Position numbers and translations under genes: made by a program
In this document: positions 15,566 through 24,517 of the stretch, piece by piece
Position numbering within the stretch: position 1 is the first letter of the stretch
How the letters are laid out: each line of letters opens with the position of its first letter
Notes under the pieces: generated by a model
Told to the model about the DNA's origin: nothing
Database searches by the model: none
Seen by the model: the letters and a program-made list of their open reading frames with translations, nothing else
Source: CAXBCP01 sp038120765
GTDB taxonomy: Bacteria > Pseudomonadota > Alphaproteobacteria > MPNO01 > UBA830
Assembly (NCBI GenBank): GCA_038120765.1
Contig: JAYOMI010000007.1
Location: forward strand, 1 to 64,000
Direction: 5' to 3'
Length of the DNA: 64,000 nucleotides

Positions 15566-16482
15566 CTCCGCAGGCTCCCGCGCCGGGCCAGCATGATCCC
15601 GGCGAGCACGATCACTCCCCCCGCCGCCTGCTGCGCGCCGATCTGTTCGCCGAACAGGGCCCAGGCGACAAGGGCGGCCGTGACCGGCTGGACCAGCAGG
15701 CTGACGGAGGCAAAAGCAACGGGCAGATGCGCCAGCGCCCAGGCGATCAGCCCCTGTCCGAAAACCTGCGGCCCGGCCGCGAGGGCGATCAGGAAGCCCC
15801 AGCCCGCAAGGGTGACCGGTAGCAGGTCGTCGCCGCTCGCCAGCGCCACGGGCAGCATGATCAGCGCGCTCGCCGGGATCGCGTACTTCATGATGGTCAC
15901 GGTCGAAAACCGCTTGCGGAGACGTTCGACCGACATCTGGTACGCCGCATAGAAAACGGCGGTGAGCACGCCCAGCAGGTCGCCGATGAAATGATCCTGG
16001 CTCAGCGAGAGGCTTGCGCGCGACAGGATGAACACGCCTGTCATCGCGGCGGCAAGCCCGATCAGATAGGTGCCCGTTACCCGGGTCCGGAACAGAATCC
16101 ACCCGGCCAGCACGACGAACACCGGCGCGACATTGGCGAGCAGGGTCGAATTCGCGACGGTGGTCATCTGGATCGAGTAGTGCCAGACGGCGACGTCCGC
16201 GGCGAGATAGACCCCGGCCATGGAAATCAGCAAGAAATCGCGCAGGGTTTTCGGCTTTTCGGCGCCCTCGGGCGCATCCGACCGGGGCAGGGTCGCGGCG
16301 ATCGCCCAGTAAAGCGGGATCGCCAGCAGGAAGCGGTGAAAGCCGGTCGAAGACGGGCCGACCTCGCTCAGCCGCACCAGTATCGGCGCGAAGGCAATCG
16401 TGATTGCGCCGACGAACAGGGCGAGGATCGCGATGCGTTCGAGACGCAGACGGGAATCGACGGAGGGAGAGGACACGGCCAT
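15562..16482 (-). CDS. EamA/DMT-family transporter
   Basis: A 306-residue inner-membrane protein with ten predicted transmembrane segments in two EamA repeats (for example ILALFVGAITIAFAPILV near residue 20 and VSLLVQPVTAALVAWALFG near 265). DMT permeases export or import small metabolites by secondary transport. It is upstream of glycerate kinase with a four-base ATGA overlap, so it is cotranscribed and coupled. An organic acid or amino acid linked to that pathway is a reasonable but untested substrate. Confidence 0.9.
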   Translation of the reverse strand: MAVSSPSVDSRLRLERIAILALFVGAITIAFAPILVRLSEVGPSSTGFHRFLLAIPLYWAIAATLPRSDAPEGAEKPKTLRDFLLISMAGVYLAADVAVWHYSIQMTTVANSTLLANVAPVFVVLAGWILFRTRVTGTYLIGLAAAMTGVFILSRASLSLSQDHFIGDLLGVLTAVFYAAYQMSVERLRKRFSTVTIMKYAIPASALIMLPVALASGDDLLPVTLAGWGFLIALAAGPQVFGQGLIAWALAHLPVAFASVSLLVQPVTAALVAWALFGEQIGAQQAAGGVIVLAGIMLARRGSLRR

Positions 16483-16593
16483 GATATCGCCTTATATCGC
16501 CTGTCCGCAGCGCCACCAACGGCTGAATGCGGTTTTGCATGTCGGCACGATCCGCCCTATATCAACGGCACACACTGAACGGAGGAGAACATC

Positions 16594-16890
16594 ATGGATG
16601 ACCAGACCCGCATCGAGCTTGAAGCTGCCGCTTTCCGCAGTCTAGTCGATCACCTGCGCGAGCGCACCGACGTTCAGAATATCGATCTGATGAACCTGTC
16701 CGGGTTCTGCCGCAACTGTCTCAGCCGCTGGTACCAGGAAGCCGCGAACGAGAAAGGCATCGATATGGACAAGGATGCCGCGCGCGAGATCGTTTACGGG
16801 ATGCCGTTCGCGGAATGGCGCGACAAGTACCAGGCAGAAGCGAGTCCAGAACAGAAAGCCCGGTTCGCCGAGGCGAACAAGGGGCACTGA
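16594..16890 (+). CDS. DUF1244 domain-containing protein
   Basis: A 98-residue small acidic protein matching DUF1244, widespread in proteobacteria. The signature is a FRSLVDHLRERTDVQNIDLM helix, then the highly conserved LSGFCRNCLSRWYQEAA with a CxxC pair, and YGMPFAEWRDKYQ. The two cysteines could bind metal or be redox active. Start at ATG 16594 after a GGAGGAGAAC ribosome site. It is divergent from the transporter operon. No function has been established. Confidence 0.9.
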   Translation: MDDQTRIELEAAAFRSLVDHLRERTDVQNIDLMNLSGFCRNCLSRWYQEAANEKGIDMDKDAAREIVYGMPFAEWRDKYQAEASPEQKARFAEANKGH

Positions 16891-17033
16891 TTCCGGACCC
16901 CCGCGGGAAATCGAGAGTTTTCCCCCGAAAAATGCGCTTCTGTGGATAACCCGCGCTGTGACTTTCTTCCCGATTCGCGGACGGCCTCTTACAGTCCGGA
17001 TCACATGAAACGGGACAAAGCGGGAGAGTTCTA

Positions 17034-17300
17034 ATGGCTGAAGGTGGCCCGGTTGCGCAGGATCGGCTGAAATCCTTTATCGAACGCATCGAGCGGCTCG
17101 AAGAGGAAAAAGCGGCCCTGATGGCCGATATCAAGGAAGTTTACGCCGAGGCCAAGGGCACCGGTTTCGACGTGAAGACCATGCGCAAGGTGATCAGCCT
17201 GCGCAAAATGGAAGAAAACGACCGCCAGGAAGCCGAATTCCTGCTCGATACGTATCTTGCGGCGCTCGGCATGCTGGACCGGCCCCTCGCGGCCGAATAG
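17034..17300 (+). CDS. gapR: GapR-type nucleoid-associated protein (DUF2312)
   Basis: An 88-residue all-helical protein matching DUF2312: QDRLKSFIERIERLEEEKA forms the coiled-coil helix, followed by DIKEVYAEAKGTGFDVKTM and RKVISLRKMEENDRQEAEFL. In Caulobacter, GapR binds overtwisted, AT-rich DNA ahead of replication and transcription forks and stimulates topoisomerases. Length and charge agree with that family. The ATG follows a CGGGAGAG ribosome site, and a strong terminator follows the stop, so it is monocistronic. Confidence 0.92.
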   Translation: MAEGGPVAQDRLKSFIERIERLEEEKAALMADIKEVYAEAKGTGFDVKTMRKVISLRKMEENDRQEAEFLLDTYLAALGMLDRPLAAE

Positions 17301-17323
17301 GGAAGTTTCCGGAGATCGAAAAA

Positions 17324-17348
17324 GGCCGGTCACTGACCGGCCTTTTTT
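17324..17348 (+). terminator. Rho-independent terminator after gapR
   Basis: GGCCGGTC (17324-17331) and GACCGGCC (17335-17342) form a perfect 8-bp stem over ACT, followed by six T. The leading A-run also makes it usable from the opposite strand. Confidence 0.85.
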
Positions 17349-17359
17349 ACGTTCGGGTC

Positions 17360-17426
17360 ATCCCCGCGGAGGCGGGGATCTCCCCGGGGGTCGGAGTCGG
17401 GTGACGAGAATCCCGCCTTCGCGGGA
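17360..17426. repeat. Pair of REP-like intergenic palindromes
   Basis: Two GC-rich hairpins lie between gapR and the SDR gene. The first is ATCCCCGC-GGAG-GCGGGGAT (17360-17379) and the second TCCCGC-CTTC-GCGGGA (17411-17426), in mirror orientation. This is the common alphaproteobacterial repeat type built from a CCCCGC/GCGGGG stem. They sit at convergent 3' ends, the usual place for such elements. I saw no further clear copy in the window. Confidence 0.6.
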
Positions 17427-17452
17427 GGGACACCGTCGACGCTGTATCAGGC

Positions 17453-18154
17453 TCAGAACTTCTCCACCCAGGGGCGCAGTTCGACCTCCCACGTCCAGGA
17501 CGAGCGGTGCTGGCGATGGACATGCAGATAGTCCTTCGCGATCTCGTCCGGCAGCAGCATGGCGTCTTCGCCGCGCTGGGCGGCGCGTGCATCGTCCGGC
17601 CCCTGCAGGATTCCGCCGTCGATCACGAAATGTGCGACGTGGATATTCTGCGGCTGCAATTCGCGGGCCAGCGACTGGGCCAGACCGCGCAGACCGAACT
17701 TGCCCATCGCGAAGGAGGACGAATTGGCATAGCCCTTTACGCTGGCGGAGGCCCCGGTCAGCAGGATGGTGCCCCGCTTGCGGGGGATCATCTGTCTGGC
17801 GGCTGCCTGGGCGACAAGGAACCCGCCGAAACAGCTGATTTCGATCGCAGTGCGCACCGCTTCAGGGTCCAGTTCCTCGATCGGCCCGCGGGCGCGGTTG
17901 GAGGCGTTGTAGACGACGACATCCGGCGCACCCATATCGGCGGTAACGGCGGCGAACAGCGCATCCACCTGTCCGGCATCGACGGCGTCGCAGGCATAGG
18001 CCCTGGCGCCGGTATCGCCGCACAGGCCGGCAAGCTTGTCGGTATTCCGCGCCGCGATCGCGACGTTCATGCCCTCCGCTGCAAAAAGCCGCGCCAGTGA
18101 GGCGCTGAGCCCCCGTCCCGCACCGACGATCAGCGCTGTTTCCGTATCCGCCAT
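17453..18154 (-). CDS. SDR-family protein with FxxxK in place of YxxxK
   Basis: A 233-residue short-chain dehydrogenase/reductase-like Rossmann protein. The cofactor motif is VGAGRGLSASLARLFAAEG near residue 10, and a VYNAS segment replaces the usual NNAG near residue 83. The catalytic region reads LLTGASASVKGYANSSSFAM then GK. The position of the catalytic Tyr is Phe148 while Lys152 is kept. A group of alphaproteobacterial SDRs shares this change together with the GLAQSLARELQPQNIHVAHF tail seen here. Loss of the Tyr hydroxyl argues against a standard dehydrogenase reaction. The substrate is unknown. Confidence 0.85.
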   Translation of the reverse strand: MADTETALIVGAGRGLSASLARLFAAEGMNVAIAARNTDKLAGLCGDTGARAYACDAVDAGQVDALFAAVTADMGAPDVVVYNASNRARGPIEELDPEAVRTAIEISCFGGFLVAQAAARQMIPRKRGTILLTGASASVKGYANSSSFAMGKFGLRGLAQSLARELQPQNIHVAHFVIDGGILQGPDDARAAQRGEDAMLLPDEIAKDYLHVHRQHRSSWTWEVELRPWVEKF

Positions 18155-18200
18155 TTCCGAGTTTCCTCCGGTATTTCCTTGTTCAGATCAGTGGTTCTGA

Positions 18201-18794
18201 TTATTGCGCCTTCGGCGGGCGCACCCACGCATGATTGACGACCCGCTTCACCCGTTCGGTCCTTCGGATGACGTCGAGAACCGTGTTCATTTCCTGCTGC
18301 GACCGGGCAGCGCCAATCAGATAGACCGTGCCGTTGACCGACCGCCACCGGTAATTGATCGACCGGATATCCTTGGTGCCGAGCAACAGCACCTTCAGCT
18401 TTGTTTCGATCCACAGGTCGTTTGCCGCGGGGCCGATGCCGTAATCGCTGGTGACCTGCAATTCGTTGACGATCCGCTTCACTCCCTTGACGCTGCGCAC
18501 CAGATCCGTCGCCCGCTGCTTGTTCTGGGCGAACTTCACCGTCCCCGTCAGCAGGACGACCCGCTCGTAGACATCGGTTGATATCTCGGCGAACAGGTCG
18601 CGGTATTGCTCGCCAAGGAGGATCTCATTGATATCGAATGTGATCGCGGTGTCGGCACTGAGGGTATCGAACGAACGGTCTTCGGCGGGCGAGGACGCGA
18701 CATTGATGAGGCCGGTGGGCTGTGTGCACGCGGCCAGCATGCCGATGAGGGCAATTGCGGCGGCGCTGCGGATTTTCGACGGAATGGTGCTCAA
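18201..18794 (-). CDS. BON-domain lipoprotein
   Basis: A 197-residue envelope protein with a lipoprotein signal (IALIGMLAACTQ, lipobox Cys near residue 23). Two BON domains follow: roughly residues 50-115 (AITFDINEILL to VKRIVNELQV) and 122-190 (WIETKLKVLLLGTKDIRSIN to RVKRVVNHAWV). BON domains bind phospholipid or support the outer membrane, as in OsmY and DolP/YraP, which it resembles in size and lipidation. It is 47 bases upstream of the SDR gene on the same strand, so cotranscription is possible. Confidence 0.87.
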   Translation of the reverse strand: MSTIPSKIRSAAAIALIGMLAACTQPTGLINVASSPAEDRSFDTLSADTAITFDINEILLGEQYRDLFAEISTDVYERVVLLTGTVKFAQNKQRATDLVRSVKGVKRIVNELQVTSDYGIGPAANDLWIETKLKVLLLGTKDIRSINYRWRSVNGTVYLIGAARSQQEMNTVLDVIRRTERVKRVVNHAWVRPPKAQ

Positions 18795-18934
18795 CGTTCA
18801 TGCTCCTTGGGGGACAGTCTAGGCAATGGGATCGGCGGATGGCCACCGGAATTGCCCCTCTATAGATAGAGGTTAACAGGAAACATCCATGCGAATCTTC
18901 GAAAAGTCCGAAATTTGTCACAGCGGCACGAAGG

Positions 18935-20704
18935 TCACCGCGAATACAAGGCTTCCAGCGCGTCGCCGAAATTCTCACGGATCACGTGGCGGCGGATTTT
19001 CATCGACGGGGTCATCATACCGTTATCGGTCGTGAACGGCTCCGCCGTCAGGATGAACTTGCGGACGCGTTCGATCACCGACAGTTCTGTGTTGACCCTG
19101 TCCACCGCCGCCGAAATCGACTTGCGGAAATCGGGGTCCGTCACAAGGGCTGCCATGTCCGGTTTCCTGCCGTTTGCCTTTGCCCAGTCGGATGCGAAGT
19201 CCGGGTGCGGCACGATCAGGGCGACGATATGGGGTTTCTTGTCGCCATAGACCATCGACTGGGCGATTTCGGGCTGCAGGTCGAGGAATCCCTCGATCCG
19301 TTGCGGCGCGATATTGTCGCCGCCCGAATTGACGATGATGTCCTTCTTGCGGTCGGTAATCTTCAGGTGGCCGTACTCGTCGATCTCGCCGATGTCGCCG
19401 GTGTGCAGCCAGCCGTCCCGGATGGTCTCGGCAGTGGCCTCGGGGTTGTTCCAGTAGCCCTGCATGACCAGTTCGCCGCGGACCAGGATTTCGCCGTCAT
19501 CGGCAATCTTGAGGTCTATATCGACAAAAGGCGGGCCCACCGTGTGCAGCTTGTTGTTGCTGGCGGGGTTGCAGCTGATGATTGGGGCGGATTCCGTCTG
19601 ACCGTAACCCTGCAGCAGTTCGATGTCCAGCGCCTTGAAGAACACGCCGACCTCGTAATTCAGCGGCGCGCCGCCCGACACCATCGCCTTCAGCCGCCCG
19701 CCGAACCGGCCCGCAACTTTCTTGCGGATCAGCTTTGTCAGGACGGGATCGATCAGGCATTCGCCGGGGGACAGCCGCTCGCCCTCGTATTTCTTCCTGC
19801 CGGTCGCCACCGCCTTCATGAACAGCTTTTCGGATATCCCGCCCTTCTGCTGCACACCGCGGACGATCTTGCCGTACATGGTTTCATACAGGCGCGGCAC
19901 GGCGGTCATGATCGTCGGTTTGACCTCTTCCATGTTGGCGGCCAGTTTGTCGACGGATTCGGCGTAATAGATTTCAGCCTTGATCGACAGCGGGAACATC
20001 AGCCCCGCCGTGTGTTCATAGGAATGCGACAGCGGCAGGAAGGACAGGAAGACCTCGTCGTCCAGCCCGAAATCCATCAGCAGGTGATAGGCGCCCTTGC
20101 AGTTGGAGATAATCGCGCCGTGGCTCAGCATCACGCCTTTTGGCGTGCCTCCGGTGCCGGAGGTGTAGATAAGGCAGGCCGTGTCTCCGCGGGAAATGTC
20201 TGAAATATCCGGCGTGGCGGTCTCCTGGGCGGCGATCAGGTCGGACCACAGGTGTACCGACGTATCACCTGCGCCCGCCTCCAATGGCGCCATCGAAACG
20301 ATGAATTCGATACCGGCTTCCCTCGCGGCGGGCATCAGGTTCCGGGCGAGGGCCGGGCCGGACACGATAGCCCCCTTCGCGCCGCTGTCCCGCAGAATGT
20401 GCAGATGGTCGCTGACCTGGTTGGTGACATAGGCGGGGACCGATATGCCACCCGCGGCCATGATGCCGATATCGGCGATCAGCCATTCCGGGCGGTTCTC
20501 CGATACAAGGGCGACCCGGTCCCCCTTGACGACGCCGAGCGATTTCAGCGCCCCTGCCAGGGCAGCGGCGTCGCGACGGACACGGGTTCCGCTGAAGGCC
20601 TGCCAGGCGCCGTCGCGCCGCTCCCACAGAAAACCGCGATCGCCGATTTCGGCCGTATTGGCGAAAAACATGGCGGGCAGGCTTGTACAAACGTCGTAAT
20701 CCAT
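18935..20704 (-). CDS. AMP-dependent synthetase (long-chain acyl-CoA synthetase type)
   Basis: A 589-residue adenylate-forming enzyme. The P-loop-like motif is ACLIYTSGTGGTPKGVMLSH near residue 175, the second core motif is QGYGQTESAPIIS near 340, and DGWLHTGDIGEIDEYGHLKI lies near 420, just before the C-terminal subdomain. The length and the long insertion around residues 240-300 match eukaryote-like long-chain fatty acyl-CoA ligases (FadD15/FAA type). It activates fatty acids to acyl-CoA with ATP. It stands alone on the minus strand, divergent from pepF with a short shared promoter region. Confidence 0.9.
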   Translation of the reverse strand: MDYDVCTSLPAMFFANTAEIGDRGFLWERRDGAWQAFSGTRVRRDAAALAGALKSLGVVKGDRVALVSENRPEWLIADIGIMAAGGISVPAYVTNQVSDHLHILRDSGAKGAIVSGPALARNLMPAAREAGIEFIVSMAPLEAGAGDTSVHLWSDLIAAQETATPDISDISRGDTACLIYTSGTGGTPKGVMLSHGAIISNCKGAYHLLMDFGLDDEVFLSFLPLSHSYEHTAGLMFPLSIKAEIYYAESVDKLAANMEEVKPTIMTAVPRLYETMYGKIVRGVQQKGGISEKLFMKAVATGRKKYEGERLSPGECLIDPVLTKLIRKKVAGRFGGRLKAMVSGGAPLNYEVGVFFKALDIELLQGYGQTESAPIISCNPASNNKLHTVGPPFVDIDLKIADDGEILVRGELVMQGYWNNPEATAETIRDGWLHTGDIGEIDEYGHLKITDRKKDIIVNSGGDNIAPQRIEGFLDLQPEIAQSMVYGDKKPHIVALIVPHPDFASDWAKANGRKPDMAALVTDPDFRKSISAAVDRVNTELSVIERVRKFILTAEPFTTDNGMMTPSMKIRRHVIRENFGDALEALYSR

Positions 20705-20768
20705 CGGTCACCCTGTTGGCGTATTGCTTTGAACTACTTATATCGTGGGGAGCGAAAGGGAACCATAC

Positions 20769-22580
20769 ATGACAACCGCAGCTGCCAGCGACACGACCAA
20801 AGCCACCCCAGACCCCGAGCTGGGCGTATTGCCCGTCTGGGATCTGACCGATCTCTATCCCGGCAATGACAGCCCGGAACTGAACGCGGACCTCGATCGC
20901 GTGGCGAAAGACGCCGCTGCCTTCGTAGACCGCTACAAGGGCAAGCTGGCCGGCCTCAGCGGCAAGGCGCTGGGCGCCGCCATTGCGGAATTTGAGGCCA
21001 TCGACGAGATCATGGGCCGCGTGATGTCCTATGCGCAGCTTGTCTATGCCGGCAACGTGTCGGATCCCGCCATCGGGCGCTTCTACCAGACCATGCAGGA
21101 ACGGGTGAACGACATTTCCGCCCATACGCTGTTTTTCGCGCTGGAACTCAACGAGATCGACGACAAGGTTCACGCAAAGCAGCTCAAGGCGCCGGCGGCG
21201 GCGAAGTACAAGCCCTGGGTGGACGATGCGCGCCTGTTCCGGCCCCACCAGCTGGATGAGGAAATCGAACGCCTGCTGCACGACAAGCGGGTTGCCGGCC
21301 GCTCCGCCTGGAACCGGCTGTTCGACGAGACCATGGCAGATATGCGGTTCGATTATGACAGCCGGATGATCACCTCCGAAGAGGTGATGAACATGCTGTC
21401 GAATCCGGACGAGGGCGTGCGCGAAAAAGCGGCGGGAACGCTTGGGAAGGAATTGCAGAAACACGCCCGCACGTTCTCGCTGATCACCAACACGCTGGCG
21501 AAAGACAAGGAGATCGAGGACAAGTGGCGTCACTTCGCGCGGCCCGAATCGTCGCGCAACCTCGCCAACCAGGTGGAGGACGAGGTCGTCGATGCGCTGA
21601 ATCAGGCCGTGCAGGCCGCCTATCCTACCCTGTCGCACCGCTATTACGCGATGAAGGCCAAATGGTTCGGCAAGGACAAGCTAGATCACTGGGACCGCAA
21701 CGCCCCGCTGCCGGATGCCGATAACAGCGTCATTCCCTGGGCCCAGGCGACGGAGACGGTCCTCACCGCCTATGAAGATTTTTCGACCGATCTTGCCGAT
21801 ATCGGCAAAAAGTTCTTCGACAATGCGTGGATCGACGCACCGGTTCGCGAGGGCAAGTCTTCCGGCGCCTTCGCCCATCCGACCGTGCCCTCGGCGCATC
21901 CCTACCTTCTGCTGAACTACCAGGGCAAAACGCGCGACGTGATGACCCTGGCGCATGAGCTTGGCCATGGCTGTCACCAGGTGCTGGCGGCGCCGCAGGG
22001 CAACCTGATGGCTGACACCCCGCTGACCCTCGCGGAAACCGCGTCCGTGTTCGGCGAAATGCTGACATTCCGCCGGATGCTCCGCGCCCAGGACGATCCG
22101 GGGAAGCGCAAGGTGATGCTGGCCGGCAAGGTCGAGGACATGCTCAACACGGTCGTCCGCCAGATCGCGTTTTTCAATTTCGAACTGCGGGTCCATACGG
22201 CGCGGCGCGAAGGCGAGCTGACGGCGGAGGATATCTGCGACATCTGGATGGGCGTTCAGACCGAAAGCCTCGGCCCGGCGATCCGGTTCGACGACAATTA
22301 CCGCTGGTACTGGACCTACATCCCGCATTTCATTCATTCGCCGTTTTACGTCTATGCCTATGCCTTCGGCGATTGTCTGGTGAATTCGCTCTACGCGGTT
22401 TACGAACAGGCGGCGGACGGCTTCGCCGACAAATATCTCGACATGCTGCGGGCGGGCGGCACGCTGCGCCACACCGAGCTGCTGGCGCCGTTCGGCCTCG
22501 ATGCGTCCGATCCGGCCTTCTGGCAGAAGGGGATCAGCGTGGTCAGCGGGCTGATCGACGAGCTGGAGGCGATGGATTGA
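20769..22580 (+). CDS. pepF: M3-family oligoendopeptidase F
   Basis: The ATG at 20769 (MTTAAASDTTKATPDPELG) gives 603 residues; an upstream GTG at 20745 is less likely. The zinc-protease motif HELGH is at residues 396-400 (LAHELGHGCHQVLA), followed by ETASVFGEM, which supplies the third zinc ligand. The helical N-terminal half (WDLTDLYPGNDSPELNADLD) is that of PepF/M3B peptidases. It is a cytoplasmic metallopeptidase degrading short peptides. The following UbiB-like gene starts nine bases after the stop. Confidence 0.93.
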   Translation: MTTAAASDTTKATPDPELGVLPVWDLTDLYPGNDSPELNADLDRVAKDAAAFVDRYKGKLAGLSGKALGAAIAEFEAIDEIMGRVMSYAQLVYAGNVSDPAIGRFYQTMQERVNDISAHTLFFALELNEIDDKVHAKQLKAPAAAKYKPWVDDARLFRPHQLDEEIERLLHDKRVAGRSAWNRLFDETMADMRFDYDSRMITSEEVMNMLSNPDEGVREKAAGTLGKELQKHARTFSLITNTLAKDKEIEDKWRHFARPESSRNLANQVEDEVVDALNQAVQAAYPTLSHRYYAMKAKWFGKDKLDHWDRNAPLPDADNSVIPWAQATETVLTAYEDFSTDLADIGKKFFDNAWIDAPVREGKSSGAFAHPTVPSAHPYLLLNYQGKTRDVMTLAHELGHGCHQVLAAPQGNLMADTPLTLAETASVFGEMLTFRRMLRAQDDPGKRKVMLAGKVEDMLNTVVRQIAFFNFELRVHTARREGELTAEDICDIWMGVQTESLGPAIRFDDNYRWYWTYIPHFIHSPFYVYAYAFGDCLVNSLYAVYEQAADGFADKYLDMLRAGGTLRHTELLAPFGLDASDPAFWQKGISVVSGLIDELEAMD

Positions 22581-22589
22581 TGGCCTTTC

Positions 22590-23939
22590 ATGGCTGATTC
22601 CCGCGAGAACAATAGCCTCGGCGGGCGCGCAAGGCGCTACGCGAAGGTCGGCCGCGCCGTCGGCGGACTGGCGGCGCGTGTCGCCGGCGAGCGCTATCTC
22701 GGCATGTCGCTCGACAAGGGCCGGCACGCCGAGGACCTGAAACAGGCGCTGGGCGGGCTGAAAGGCCCGCTGATGAAGGTCGCCCAGATCATGTCGACGA
22801 TCCCCGACATGCTGCCCGAAGAATATGTCGGGGAACTGGCCGAACTGCAGTCGAATGCGCCGCCCATGGGCTGGCTCTTCGTGCGCCGCCGTATGGCGGC
22901 GGAACTCGGACCAGACTGGCAGGACAAGTTCAAATCATTTGAGCGCGAAGCGGCGGCGGCGGCGTCCCTCGGCCAGGTTCACAAGGCAGTCCATCCCGAC
23001 GGGCGGGACCTTGCCTGCAAGCTGCAATACCCGGACATGAAATCGGCGGTCGAGGCGGACCTCAAGCAGCTCCGGATCGTGTTTTCGCTCTATCACCGCT
23101 ACGACAAGGCGGTAAACGCGTCTGAAATTCACCGCGAGGTGTCGGACCGGCTGCGCGAAGAGCTGGATTACGTTCTCGAACGCAAGCATATCGACCTCTA
23201 TCGCGACATGCTGGCGACGGAAAAAGGCGTCCACGTGCCGGAGCCGGTGACCGACCTGTCGACCGACCGTCTGCTGACCATGACGTGGCTGGAAGGCACG
23301 CGGATGATGGAATGGGTCGATGCCGACCAGGAAACCCGGAACCGCGTCGCCATGAACATGTTCCGCGCGTGGTACGTGCCGTTCTATTACTACGGCACCA
23401 TTCATGGCGATCCCCATCTCGGGAATTACTCGGTGCGCGAGGATGCCTCGATCAACCTGATGGATCTCGGCTGTATCCGCATATTCGAACCGCGTTTCGT
23501 ACAGGGCGTGATCGATCTGTATCGCTCGCTGGAAAACAACGACCGGGAACTCGCCGTTCATGCCTATGAGACATGGGGCTTCACAGGCCTGTCGAACGAG
23601 GTCCTCGATACGCTGAATATGTGGGCGGAATTCGTCTACGGCCCGCTGCTGGAAGACCGCCCCCGCCGCATCCAGGAAACCGACGGTACGATGTATGGCG
23701 CGCGTGTTGCGAACAAGGTGCACGGCGAACTGCGCCGCCTCGGCGGTGTCACCCCGCCCCGCGAATTCGTCCTCATGGACCGCGCGGCGATCGGCCTCGG
23801 CTCGGTTTTCCTGCATCTGAAGGCGGAACTGAACTGGCATTCCATGTTCCACGACCTGATCGGCGATTTCGACGTGGACAAGCTGGAAAAGCGCCAGGCC
23901 GCCGCGCTGAAAAAGGCGGATATAGAGCGGCCGGACTGA
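22590..23939 (+). CDS. ABC1/UbiB (COQ8)-family atypical kinase
   Basis: A 449-residue protein of the ABC1/ADCK/UbiB family. The family's KxGQ-type helix appears as LKGPLMKVAQIMSTIPDMLP near residue 55, with Ala replacing Gly in the second half. The ATP-binding and catalytic part includes EREAAAAASLGQVHKAVHPD, then ACKLQYPD, GTIHGDPHLGNYSV (catalytic loop) and NLMDLGCIRIF (DFG-like metal site). Family members act as ATPases supporting ubiquinone synthesis. It probably shares a transcript with pepF. The variant KxAQ suggests a paralogue rather than the canonical UbiB. Confidence 0.87.
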   Translation: MADSRENNSLGGRARRYAKVGRAVGGLAARVAGERYLGMSLDKGRHAEDLKQALGGLKGPLMKVAQIMSTIPDMLPEEYVGELAELQSNAPPMGWLFVRRRMAAELGPDWQDKFKSFEREAAAAASLGQVHKAVHPDGRDLACKLQYPDMKSAVEADLKQLRIVFSLYHRYDKAVNASEIHREVSDRLREELDYVLERKHIDLYRDMLATEKGVHVPEPVTDLSTDRLLTMTWLEGTRMMEWVDADQETRNRVAMNMFRAWYVPFYYYGTIHGDPHLGNYSVREDASINLMDLGCIRIFEPRFVQGVIDLYRSLENNDRELAVHAYETWGFTGLSNEVLDTLNMWAEFVYGPLLEDRPRRIQETDGTMYGARVANKVHGELRRLGGVTPPREFVLMDRAAIGLGSVFLHLKAELNWHSMFHDLIGDFDVDKLEKRQAAALKKADIERPD

Positions 23940-24037
23940 ACCGGTTTCCCTCCCCAGTTAAGTATGCCCCTGATTTGATCGGCCGTCGGCAAGGTCGTAA
24001 AGTCCGCCCGAGATAAGACTTTCAGGGAAACCATTTC

Positions 24038-24505
24038 ATGGATGTAAGACGCGTCGTTACGGGACATAACGAGGCAGGGGAATCCTGCGTACAGATCGAC
24101 GATATCGCGTCGAACGCCACATCGCGGCGGCCGGGACACGATTCCAGGCTCATCTGGGTAACCGACGCGGCGCCGGCGCGCTGGGATGTCGGCACCGATG
24201 CCGGCGCCCGCGAGGTCGGCCGCCCGCCGCCTGAAAACGGCACGCTGATCCGTATTCTTGAAATCCAGCCCGGCGTCACGGCGGAGCCGCATTTTACCGA
24301 AACCGTCGACTACGTGATCGTCATGTCCGGCGAAATGGACATGGAACTCGATACCGAGACGGTGACGCTCCATGCCGGCGATGTGCTGGTTCAGCAGGGC
24401 ACGCGCCACAACTGGATCAACCGGGGCACGGAACCCTGCCGGTTCGCCGCGATCCTAATCGACGGGACAGGGGATATTGCCCGCGCCGAAGCGCCGCAGC
24501 GCTAG
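24038..24505 (+). CDS. Cupin-domain protein
   Basis: A 155-residue single-domain cupin. Motif 1 is seen as GVTAEPHFTETVDYVIVMSG, with His and Glu as likely metal ligands, and motif 2 as HAGDVLVQQGTRHNWINRG. An N-terminal arm (residues 1-60) precedes the barrel. It is the first of three closely spaced genes; a split ThDP-dependent enzyme starts 13 bases after its stop. In such operons a cupin may act on or bind the same metabolite. Specific function is unknown. Confidence 0.87.
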   Translation: MDVRRVVTGHNEAGESCVQIDDIASNATSRRPGHDSRLIWVTDAAPARWDVGTDAGAREVGRPPPENGTLIRILEIQPGVTAEPHFTETVDYVIVMSGEMDMELDTETVTLHAGDVLVQQGTRHNWINRGTEPCRFAAILIDGTGDIARAEAPQR

Positions 24506-24517
24506 GAACGTCGCCCG

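Noticed and set aside
14309..16540. A 743-codon open frame suggesting a fused glycerate kinase
   Set aside because: The extra N-terminal half is the shadow of the EamA transporter gene in another frame; the kinase starts naturally at 15565 with an ATGA overlap.
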